Source of the DNA: Methanosarcina sp.
GTDB taxonomy: Archaea; Halobacteriota; Methanosarcinia; Methanosarcinales; Methanosarcinaceae
Direction: 5' to 3'
DNA: 14,040 bases
Assembly: GCA_013331265.1 (NCBI GenBank)
Contig: DUGS01000165.1
Span: 1-14,040 of the forward strand
Shown: positions 1-6,543 of the stretch, in pieces
Numbering within the stretch: position 1 is the first letter of the stretch
Layout: each line of letters starts with the position of its first letter
Program-made: the position numbers and the translations under genes
The notes under the pieces: generated by a model
Database searches by the model: none
Told to the model about the DNA's origin: nothing
The model's input: the letters and a program-made list of their open reading frames with translations, nothing else

Positions 1-68
1 AAGTCGACGCAATTTGCTATGTGGGAGCTTGCACCTGACTCAGACCATTCCATTCCCTATCATGAATT

Positions 69-482
69 TCAGGCAATGTGCTTAAGGCGTTCTATGTTGC
101 TCAGCACAATTTTGCTTTCGGCTATGATTTCTTCTTCGATCTTGCTGACAATGCTGTCCATAGGGACTGTTAGTCTGTACAGTTTGATCGGTCTGCCCTT
201 ACCTTTTGACTTTTTTTCTTCCCGGATGTCAATCCAGTTGTTTTCGCGGAGGTACCGCATTGCAACACTGACTTCCGGCTGTCTCAGGCCAGATACCATT
301 TCAATGCTCTGGGAAGAGATTTCCCTCCCTTTTGCAAGACAGGCGAGGGTAAGAGCGATTGGCCTGCTGACATTGATCTTTCTAAACAATTCTATCATTT
401 CATATTCGCTTGACCCCATGGATATAGGAGTCTCATTTGTCATGTCAGTAGTTTCTATAGCTAAACCACTTTCATCTACCAT
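69..482 (-). CDS. Winged-helix transcriptional regulator, paralog 1
   Basis: This 137-residue protein is a probable DNA-binding regulator. A helix-turn-helix lies at about residues 57-84, with the likely recognition helix around GLRQPEVSVAMRYL. It is followed by a wing rich in Lys, Gly and Arg (KGKGRPIKLYRLTV, residues 93-106), a pattern seen in ArsR/MarR-like archaeal regulators. Residues 108-137 form a predicted helix that may dimerise. The ATG at 480-482 is preceded on the minus strand by GGTGAT, five bases away, which matches the archaeal anti-Shine-Dalgarno and supports this start. A close paralog lies at 1374-1775; by eye they are about 70 percent identical from residue 25 on and differ at the N-terminus. 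It is transcribed away from the hdr operon. The effector and target genes cannot be read from the sequence. The family resembles predicted archaeal regulators of COG4738 type, but I am unsure of that number. Confidence 0.85.
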   Translation of the reverse strand: MVDESGLAIETTDMTNETPISMGSSEYEMIELFRKINVSRPIALTLACLAKGREISSQSIEMVSGLRQPEVSVAMRYLRENNWIDIREEKKSKGKGRPIKLYRLTVPMDSIVSKIEEEIIAESKIVLSNIERLKHIA

Positions 483-496
483 TTAAATCACCCGAA

Positions 497-507
497 GGAC
501 CATTATA
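497..507. repeat. 11-bp repeat GGACCATTATA, copy 1
   Basis: Exact 11-mer found again at 1196-1206. This copy lies 15 nt upstream of the start codon of regulator paralog 1, at the expected promoter, so it could be an autoregulatory operator. Confidence 0.4.
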
Positions 508-530
508 GAGTGAATTAATATAAATATTTA
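497..530 (-). promoter_or_regulatory. Putative promoter and operator of regulator paralog 1
   Basis: On the minus strand a TATA-like element (TTTATATTAA, about 517-527) would place the transcription start near 495-500, giving a short leader that still holds the GGTGAT ribosome binding site. The 11-mer TATAATGGTCC (minus strand, 497-507) sits between the TATA element and the expected start, a usual operator position. The same 11-mer recurs at 1196-1206. The promoter call is inferred from spacing alone. Confidence 0.35.
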
Positions 531-1195
531 CTTATGTTTTATTTTTAATAATTACTAATTTATATTTTTAATTTATACTGTTTGTGCGGTTAACATTGCT
601 TTAAATCTGGCTATTGCTTATTTTTTACTTATTTTGGGCTGGGTTAACCTTTTGGGGCACACTTAAGAATAAAATACCGCAAGTGCCCTGACTTATCTCT
701 ATCTAAAATAATTTCATTTAATATAAAAATTTCTATGATTATATTTGCTCTCTTTATGCCTCTAAGTAACTCCTTCTTTCTAAAATAAGGTCCAAAAGTG
801 CTTTAATCTTCTATAATATCTATTTTTTCCTTTATTTTTCTAAATAAATGTTTTTCATTATATCTTATAGAATAAAAACTAAAGCTCCAGAGTTTTTACA
901 TACAAATTAATTACTGAAAGAAACTTATGTGGTATGACTTTGAAGGTGGCGATAATAAAAATTTTTAGATTAACGATTTGTGAGGCTAAAATAACTAACT
1001 GATTAATGTTGATAACGGAGTTGATGGTCACCTATATGTGACTGGTTGGGAGATCATTCAACAAATGTCCAGGTTAATAAAAATTAGCTTTGAATTTTTT
1101 GAATGAAAACAGTATCTTCTATAAATAAAGATTAACTTGTTAATAGTTACTCGATACTTTAATTATTTAATGGATAACTTTTTAATCTCAAACCT

Positions 1196-1206
1196 GGACC
1201 ATTATA
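1196..1206. repeat. 11-bp repeat GGACCATTATA, copy 2
   Basis: Second exact copy of the 11-mer at 497-507. It lies in the spacer between the two regulator genes, with no obvious start codon next to it. Confidence 0.35.
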
Positions 1207-1328
1207 AAATAAGAAGGTAAAAGAGAACAAGAAAGCTTTAATTTAATTCCTCAGGTTGTGGAGAGGTATTTACCGGGTTATATATTATATCTTAAATTTG
1301 AGAATAGACTTTTTTTATATATGTGATT

Positions 1329-1348
1329 GAAAAGGAAAAAGCTGCTTT
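1329..1348 (-). terminator. Putative terminator of regulator paralog 2
   Basis: Read on the minus strand, just after the stop codon of the gene, a small hairpin (AAAGC-A-GCTTT) runs into a T-rich tract (TTTTTCCTTTT). T-rich tracts after genes are the usual archaeal termination signal. The stem is only five base pairs. Confidence 0.4.
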
Positions 1349-1373
1349 AATCTTAACTTTTTTCTCCTGTTCT

Positions 1374-1775
1374 TCAGGAAAGGTTTTTGAGACGTTCTAT
1401 GTTCTGGAGAATATTCTTGCTTTCAGCAATTACGTTTTCTTCTATAGTGTTAATTATCGTCTCCATCTGGACTGTCAGTTTGTAGAGCTTTACAGGTCTG
1501 CCTTTTCCATGGTTCTTTTTTTCTTCCCTCATGTCTACCCAGTCATTTTCGCGAAGATAGCGCATTGCGATGCTGACTTCCGGCTGTCTTAAGCCTGATA
1601 CCATTTCTATACACTGGGAAGAAACCTCTTCTCCTTTTGAGAGACATGCGAGGGTTAAGGCAACAGGTCTGTTTATATTGAGCCTCCTTAAAAGCTCGAC
1701 CATCTCATATTCTACCTCTCCCATTTTTAAATTACTCTCTTCTGATATTAATCCATTATCTGCCACAACTATCAT
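1374..1775 (-). CDS. Winged-helix transcriptional regulator, paralog 2
   Basis: This 133-residue regulator closely matches the protein at 69-482. The helix-turn-helix is at about residues 53-80 (GLRQPEVSIAMRYLREN) and the basic wing, KGRPVKLYKLTV, at about residues 91-102. A C-terminal helix (about 104-133) could support dimerisation. The paralogs differ mainly in their first 20 residues and in the C-terminal helix, so they may bind similar DNA but respond to different partners. The start at 1775 is the longest in-frame ATG, but no good ribosome binding site precedes it. Seven bases further upstream, in another frame, an ATG begins a reading resembling the N-terminus of paralog 1, so the true N-terminus is uncertain. 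A TATA-like element at about 1849-1858 on the minus strand could be its promoter. It is the regulator nearest to hdrA and divergent from it, so control of the hdr operon is possible but unproven. Confidence 0.83.
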   Translation of the reverse strand: MIVVADNGLISEESNLKMGEVEYEMVELLRRLNINRPVALTLACLSKGEEVSSQCIEMVSGLRQPEVSIAMRYLRENDWVDMREEKKNHGKGRPVKLYKLTVQMETIINTIEENVIAESKNILQNIERLKNLS

Positions 1776-2003
1776 CTGCCATTTATACAGGTAGGTGCCT
1801 CGAGTTCGGTTCCGGTATCATATCTTATCCAGAATCATCAGATAATAGAAATATATTTTTTTAAACGAACAGTTTTAATTATTTTTAATTTTTCAAAAAG
1901 TCAATTGAGTTTAAAATGATGAATTCAACTGACTATTTTTGATTTTTTCATCCATTTGCTTAATATATTTCTATTTTTCTTTAAAATTAAAATCTAATGA
2001 AGC

Positions 2004-2098
2004 GCCTGATAAATCTGGTATCTCAGCTGGTTTTAACAATAATAGTCTCTCCCTATATATAATTATATGTCTATAAAAACTTTCTGACAATATCAGGC
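2004..2098 (+). repeat. Long-range inverted repeat, possible small RNA
   Basis: GCCTGATA at 2004-2011 is the exact reverse complement of TATCAGGC at 2091-2098, enclosing about 79 nt. A TATA-like element (TTAATATATTTC, about 1957-1968) could start a transcript near 1990, just before the left arm. This fits a small structured RNA of about 100 nt, but no clear terminator follows. An 8-bp stem over this distance can also arise by chance. Confidence 0.25.
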
Positions 2099-2179
2099 AC
2101 CAAATTTGTTTAAAGGCTTAATGTATCGACAGATTCAGGAATCGTTAGGATACATGATATTTTGCAGTTCTTCATTTAG

Positions 2180-2210
2180 ATATATATAGGATTAAAACTG
2201 TTATATACTA
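2180..2210 (+). promoter_or_regulatory. Candidate upstream promoter of hdrA1
   Basis: Two TATA-like elements, GATATATATAGG (2180-2190) and TTATATAC (2201-2208), lie about 190-215 nt upstream of hdrA1. A start near 2230 would give a leader of about 165 nt, a common length in Methanosarcina. AT-rich sequence makes TATA-like strings frequent, so this is a weak call. Confidence 0.3.
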
Positions 2211-2281
2211 ATTAATTCTTGATCCAATTCTATGCTCTAACCCGTGTATAAATGTAATGGGGAGACGTTAAATATTTTTCT

Positions 2282-2330
2282 TTTCCTAAAATCATGTCCT
2301 ATTCTTGCAATAATATTTCCTAAAATGTCC
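2282..2330. repeat. Direct repeat TTTCCTAAAAT upstream of hdrA1
   Basis: TTTCCTAAAAT occurs at 2282-2292 and 2316-2326, 34 nt apart. Each is followed by GTCC (directly in the second copy, after CAT in the first). The pair ends about 65 nt before hdrA1 and could be a binding site for a regulator. Confidence 0.35.
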
Positions 2331-2365
2331 TTTTTGGGTAATTATTCTATTGTTTCTGGCAAATC

Positions 2366-2374
2366 TTAAATACA
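2366..2374 (+). promoter_or_regulatory. Candidate proximal promoter of hdrA1
   Basis: TTAAATAC, a TATA-like element, lies about 25-30 nt before the ATG of hdrA1. Used as a promoter it would start transcription at or next to the start codon. That fits the absence of any GGAGG or GGTGA sequence between it and the ATG, as in a leaderless mRNA. The alternative is the distal promoter with a long leader. Confidence 0.25.
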
Positions 2375-2396
2375 AATCCCTGAAAGATTTAGTATA

Positions 2397-4811
2397 ATGA
2401 CTGACGGGACGACTGAAGGATTGAACAAAGCTGCTGTATTTATCTGTCACTGTAGCGGGAATATTTCCGAACACGTTGACATAGATACTGTGAAAAAGAC
2501 CCTTAAGGCAGAAGGGATCTCGGTTTATGATTATGAGTATCTGTGCTCAAGTCAGGGACAGGCTCTGATTAAAAACAAAATTATTGAAGGGCACCTGGAC
2601 AGGGTAGTAATAGGTTCATGCACTCCCTCCAAGCACGGCACTCTTTTCAAAAAGTGTGTACAGGAAGCCGGATTGAACAGGGCAGGGCTTGAGATTGCAA
2701 ACCTGAGGGAACAGTGTGCCTGGGTGCACCCTGACCGAGCAGGGGCTACTGAAAAAGCTCTTTCCCTCCTTAAAGCCAAGCTGAAACGCCTGGAAAACGT
2801 CGAGCCGCTGGAAGATATAAAAGTGGATATTGTTCAGCAGGCCCTTGTAATAGGTGGCGGTATTGCAGGGATCACAGCTGCTCTAAACCTTGCAGATAAT
2901 GGAATTCCCACCTTCCTTGTAGAGAAGGATTCAAGCATAGGCGGGCAGATGGCTAAAATAGGGAAGATCTTTTCTCCTGATAAACTTGCGGAAGAGTGTG
3001 CAATGTGCTCGCTCAGTCCTCTTATGAACGAGGTTGCAGCCCACCCGAAGATTACGCTTTTGACCTGGACGGAAGTAGAAAATCTTAGCGGGAGCGCGGG
3101 AAACTTTACGGTCAGGTTAAAAAAGAAACCAAGATATGTAAAAGATAACTGTACAGCATGCGGAAGGTGCAGCCGTGTCTGTCCTGTCCTGGTTGAAGAT
3201 GAGTTCAACTGCGGCTATATGGACAAAAAGGCAATTTCTCTGCGTTTCTCTCAGTCAGTCCCTAAAGTTTACTGTATAGATCCCAATCACTGCCTGCAGC
3301 TAAATGGGGAAACCTGCGGTAAATGTGCAGCTGCCTGCAAAAATGGAGCAATCGATTTCTCCCAGAAGGAAGAAATCATTGAGCTTAATGTAGGTGCAGT
3401 TATTGTAGCCACAGGCTTTGAGGAGTATGATGCCTCCCAGAAACCCCAGTACGGATATGGAATTTTTGAAAATGTGATGACCCAGATGGAACTTGCAAGA
3501 GTTCTGGGCATCAATGGTCCTACAAAAGGAGAACTTCTCAGGGTCTCTGATTTCAGCAAGGCTTCCAGTGATCCTGCCCCTGCAACCTGTGACTCCAGGT
3601 GTGAAAGTTCATCTAATGACTCCTGTGCTGAAACGCCAAAAAGGATAGTCATGATCCAGTGTGTTGGTTCAAGGGACGAAAAGGAAGGAGGAAACCGCTA
3701 CTGTTCCAGGTACTGCTGTATGGCAGCCCTGAAGCATGCAAGCCTGATTAAGAAAAGGTATCCGGAAACAGAAATTACGATCTGCTATATTGACGTGAGG
3801 GCTTTTGGCTTTTACGAAAACTATTATCGTGCAGTTCAGGAAACCGGAGTTAACTTTGTGAGGGGAAGGCCTGCCGAAGTCATTGAAAAGCCGGATAAGA
3901 GCCTTGTTGTAAGGGTCGAAGATACCCTTAATCAGAAAATAAAGGAACTTCCTGCTGACCTGGTAGTACTTTCCGCAGCTATGATACCCTCTCCGGGGAC
4001 AAAGAAAATCGCCAGTGTGCTGAACCTGAGCCAGGACGAAAGTGGGTTCATTAAGGAGAAGCATTCCAAGCTAAAACCCGTAGATAGTTCCCTTGACGGG
4101 ATCTTTGTCTGCGGCACTGCCCAGAGCCCTAAAGATGTTACTGATACGATTGCCCAGTCAGGACTTGCAGCTGTAAGAGCAAGGGCTTTCATTACGGACA
4201 GTCCGAAAACGCTGGACAATGAAATTGCAACCATAAATCAGTTGCTCTGTACGCGGTGTGGAGGATGCCTTAAGTGCCCATTCGATGCCCTCTCCTTAAA
4301 TGAAAGCGGAAGAGTTGTTCTTGACCCTCTTATCTGCACGGGTTGCGGGTACTGTACCGAGCTCTGTAAGGAAGGAGCTGTCAAGGTTGCAGGTTTTACC
4401 AAACCTCAGTTAAAGGCCGAGATAGAGGGTGTGCTCGAAGAAGGGGACATGCTTGGCTTTGTAAACAGCGGAATAGCTTCCCTTACCTGTGACAATATCG
4501 GTAACAGCGTGCTCACATATCCTTCAAATGTTAAACTAATCAGGGTTCCTACCAGTCTGGTAGTTGACATAGACCTGGTGATGCACGCATTCAGGCATGG
4601 GGCGTCTTCCGTTCTTTTTGTAGAAGACCCGCCTGACAACCCGAGAGCTGAAGCGATATATCCTCTTGCAGTCAGGCATTTTGAAAAACTCAAAGAAAAA
4701 CTTGGAGATTCAGGAAACAGGATCCATTTCAAAAAAGCGTATGTTCCGAATATCAAAGGGCTTGCAGGAACTTTTACCAGCCTTGCCCGGGAAGGAGAGA
4801 TGATAAAATGA
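2397..4811 (+). CDS. hdrA: Heterodisulfide reductase subunit A (HdrA1)
   Basis: This 804-residue iron-sulfur flavoprotein is the electron-entry subunit of the cytoplasmic CoM-S-S-CoB heterodisulfide reductase. It has an N-terminal HdrA domain (CHCSGN near residue 18), an FAD-binding GGGIAG motif (about 153-158), the CAMC pair (C201, C204), an inserted ferredoxin-like domain (C252, C255, C258, C262, then C307, C310, C314), the conserved CVGSR and YCSRYCC motifs after residue 421, and two C-terminal [4Fe-4S] motifs (C618-C627 and C647-C657). It is about 150 residues longer than the usual HdrA. The extra part (about 685-795) resembles MvhD, but the cysteines expected to hold the [2Fe-2S] cluster are replaced. 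The first C-terminal cluster motif is one residue short. A linker with C398, C402 and C410 is rich in Ser, Asp and Cys. No ribosome binding site precedes the ATG. It overlaps hdrC by 4 nt. Family assignment is firm; the domain alignment is from memory. Confidence 0.96.
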   Translation: MTDGTTEGLNKAAVFICHCSGNISEHVDIDTVKKTLKAEGISVYDYEYLCSSQGQALIKNKIIEGHLDRVVIGSCTPSKHGTLFKKCVQEAGLNRAGLEIANLREQCAWVHPDRAGATEKALSLLKAKLKRLENVEPLEDIKVDIVQQALVIGGGIAGITAALNLADNGIPTFLVEKDSSIGGQMAKIGKIFSPDKLAEECAMCSLSPLMNEVAAHPKITLLTWTEVENLSGSAGNFTVRLKKKPRYVKDNCTACGRCSRVCPVLVEDEFNCGYMDKKAISLRFSQSVPKVYCIDPNHCLQLNGETCGKCAAACKNGAIDFSQKEEIIELNVGAVIVATGFEEYDASQKPQYGYGIFENVMTQMELARVLGINGPTKGELLRVSDFSKASSDPAPATCDSRCESSSNDSCAETPKRIVMIQCVGSRDEKEGGNRYCSRYCCMAALKHASLIKKRYPETEITICYIDVRAFGFYENYYRAVQETGVNFVRGRPAEVIEKPDKSLVVRVEDTLNQKIKELPADLVVLSAAMIPSPGTKKIASVLNLSQDESGFIKEKHSKLKPVDSSLDGIFVCGTAQSPKDVTDTIAQSGLAAVRARAFITDSPKTLDNEIATINQLLCTRCGGCLKCPFDALSLNESGRVVLDPLICTGCGYCTELCKEGAVKVAGFTKPQLKAEIEGVLEEGDMLGFVNSGIASLTCDNIGNSVLTYPSNVKLIRVPTSLVVDIDLVMHAFRHGASSVLFVEDPPDNPRAEAIYPLAVRHFEKLKEKLGDSGNRIHFKKAYVPNIKGLAGTFTSLAREGEMIK

Positions 4812-5518
4812 TCCCATATGTAAACGAATATGATACTCCGAATTGTAATACTCTTGCAGAGACAGCAAAAAAGAGTATCCGAACCCCTGAATCTCTGGGA
4901 CTGGACCGCTGTATCCAGTGCGGGGCCTGCACAGCTTCCTGTCCTGCAGCCCGGTTTTCGGATTACAGTCCGAGGCAAATTGTAAAAAAGGTGCTGGAAA
5001 ACGACCACAGTGTGCTTGAATCCAAAATGATCTGGTCATGCTTCTACTGCTATTCCTGCAATGTACGCTGTCCAAGGAACAATAGCCCTGTAACAATCGT
5101 TCAGGTACTGCGGCAGATGGCTATTAACGAAGGAATCGGTGTTGAGAAGCTTGCCTATTTCCTTGAGATCGGAGAATACCTTGCAGAAAACGGAGCCAGC
5201 AAGGTTCCGGAAACCGGTATCAGGAACATGGAAAAAGACCTTGGAGAGCGCTGGATTGGGATTAAAAGGAATCTGGGGTCCACCCGTTCGGAAATGGGGC
5301 TCAGCTCCAGGGATTTCAGGAATACTAATGGTGAAGTCCAGGCCATTCTTGAGAGTACAGGGTATTTCGAAAGAGAAAAATGGATTAAAATTAAGATCGA
5401 GGAAAAAAGGATTCACGGGTTTGTGAAGACAAACTACAGTGATAAAGATAAAAAGAACGGAGAGTTTGGCTTTGAAAGCGATAGAAAGTATACCGGACAG
5501 GAAGCTATTACTGTTTAA
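4808..5518 (+). CDS. hdrC: Heterodisulfide reductase subunit C (HdrC1)
   Basis: This 236-residue iron-sulfur subunit passes electrons from HdrA to HdrB. Two classical [4Fe-4S] motifs are visible: CIQCGACTASCP (C35, C38, C41, C45) and CFYCYSCNVRCP (C78, C81, C84, C88), the arrangement typical of HdrC. A helical middle part follows. The last 50 or so residues are highly charged and extend past the usual family length of about 190; they may contact HdrB or be a lineage-specific tail. The ATG overlaps the hdrA stop as ATGA, and AAGGAGAG lies eight bases upstream, so translation is probably coupled to hdrA. Its 3' end overlaps the start of hdrB. The order A-C-B is the one known for the Methanosarcina hdrACB operon. 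Confidence 0.95.
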   Translation: MIPYVNEYDTPNCNTLAETAKKSIRTPESLGLDRCIQCGACTASCPAARFSDYSPRQIVKKVLENDHSVLESKMIWSCFYCYSCNVRCPRNNSPVTIVQVLRQMAINEGIGVEKLAYFLEIGEYLAENGASKVPETGIRNMEKDLGERWIGIKRNLGSTRSEMGLSSRDFRNTNGEVQAILESTGYFEREKWIKIKIEEKRIHGFVKTNYSDKDKKNGEFGFESDRKYTGQEAITV

Positions 5519-6416
5519 GAGCTGCATGGTCGGGCAGGAATACCCTGGAGTGGAAACTGCTACACGGTATGTTTTCGACAGGCTCGGGATAGATTATTGC
5601 GTAAACGATGAGCAGTCCTGCTGTACTGGGATAGGGCACTATACCGATATATTTGAAGGTCTCACAACAGCAGCAATTGCAGCCCGGAACTTTGCTGTCG
5701 CCAGGAAATGCGGATATCCGAACATCACCTGCCTCTGTTCAACCTGTTATGCCGTAAATAAGGAAGCCTGTGAGCTCCTTAATACTAATGCTGAGGTCCG
5801 GGATAAGGTCAATTCCATCTTTAAAGAAAAGGGCTTCGATGACCTTGTTTATGAAAAGGGAGATATGGACTCGCGGACTAATTTCTATCATGCAGTTGAG
5901 ATCCTCCTGAGTAAAGTCGGGCAGATAAAGGAAGCGAAAAAATTCGATTTCTCAGGTGTTAAAGCTGCATCTCATCACGCCTGCCATTATTATAAAGTCA
6001 AGTACCTGGATGTCGTAGGAAGCCCGGAAAACCCACAGCTTATAGACACGATAGCTGAAGCCTGCGGGGCATCTCCTGTCCGCTGGTACGAAGACCGTAC
6101 TCTTACCTGCGGGATGGGTTTTTCCCAGCTCCACCTGAACAAAAATACCTCTCTTCAGGTAACTAAAACAAAACTTGACAGCCTTCAGAGAGCCGGTGTG
6201 GAATTGATGCTCCATATGTGCCCGAACTGCCATATCCAGTATGACCGCTACCAGCCTGTAATTGAAAAAGAGTTCGGGGTAAAATACGATATGGTCCACA
6301 TGAATATTGCCCAGTTCGTAGCTCTTTCAATGGGAGCGGACCCCTACAAAGTATGCGGTTTCCAGACTCATTCCGTGCCTCTTGAAGGTTTTCTTGAAAA
6401 GACCGGTATATTATAA
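5472..6416 (+). CDS. hdrB: Heterodisulfide reductase subunit B (HdrB1)
   Basis: HdrB is the catalytic subunit, in which two CCG domains hold noncubane [4Fe-4S] clusters that cleave CoM-S-S-CoB. I chose the TTG at 5472, with GGAGAG seven bases upstream, giving 314 residues; the frame is open from a GTG at 5439 (325 residues), and the ATG at 5526 would remove the first conserved cysteine. The first CCG domain is complete: C18, C50-C51, then C89 and C92, with an extra C87. In the second domain C171, C213, C250 and C253 are present, but the residue before C213 is Thr (ACC codon) where families I know have Cys, so CCG reads TCG. The gene overlaps hdrC by 47 nt from the TTG. A T-rich terminator follows. 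Function is firm; the effect of the Thr is unknown. Confidence 0.94.
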   Translation: MKAIESIPDRKLLLFKSCMVGQEYPGVETATRYVFDRLGIDYCVNDEQSCCTGIGHYTDIFEGLTTAAIAARNFAVARKCGYPNITCLCSTCYAVNKEACELLNTNAEVRDKVNSIFKEKGFDDLVYEKGDMDSRTNFYHAVEILLSKVGQIKEAKKFDFSGVKAASHHACHYYKVKYLDVVGSPENPQLIDTIAEACGASPVRWYEDRTLTCGMGFSQLHLNKNTSLQVTKTKLDSLQRAGVELMLHMCPNCHIQYDRYQPVIEKEFGVKYDMVHMNIAQFVALSMGADPYKVCGFQTHSVPLEGFLEKTGIL

Positions 6417-6435
6417 AATCCCGTTTTAAAGTTGA

Positions 6436-6472
6436 ACCGGTCATCTTTTTTATTTTTATTTTGTTTTTATAT
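6436..6472 (+). terminator. T-rich terminator of the hdrACB operon
   Basis: About 20 nt after the hdrB stop there is a run of T-tracts (CTTTTTTATTTTTATTTTG and following), the usual archaeal termination signal. It also separates the operon from the convergent gene at 6544. Confidence 0.65.
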
Positions 6473-6543
6473 CGGTCTTCGGGGTTTTTCTCAGGTCTTT
6501 TCCTATATGGAAGCCCGGTAAAATTCAAGTCAACTAGTCAAAA

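Larger units (their letters stand above)
487..1373. other. AT-rich intergenic region between the two regulators
   Basis: About 890 nt with no convincing gene. It is very AT-rich and stops are frequent in all frames. It holds the promoter of paralog 1 (497-530), a second copy of GGACCATTATA (1196-1206), a short hairpin (GTCAC-ctatat-GTGAC, 1027-1042) and the presumed terminator of paralog 2 near 1329-1348. A patch at about 920-1110 is less AT-rich and has two short protein-like readings, possibly remnants of a lost gene. Confidence 0.5.
1776..2396. other. Divergent intergenic region upstream of hdrA1
   Basis: About 620 nt without a convincing gene, between the divergent regulator paralog 2 and hdrA1. 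It holds the likely promoter of the regulator (TATA-like at 1849-1858, minus strand), a long-range inverted repeat (2004-2098), TATA-like elements at 2180-2210 and 2366-2374, and a direct repeat (2282-2330) close to hdrA1. The length and the number of candidate sites suggest elaborate control of hdrA1 or an unannotated small RNA. Confidence 0.5.

Noticed and set aside
2292..2474. 60-codon minus-strand frame overlapping the start of hdrA1
   Set aside because: It overlaps the conserved HdrA N-terminus and has no ribosome binding site or motif.
5526..6416. Start of hdrB at the ATG at 5526
   Set aside because: It would remove the conserved Cys just before the Met, a ligand of the first cluster, and no ribosome binding site fits it.
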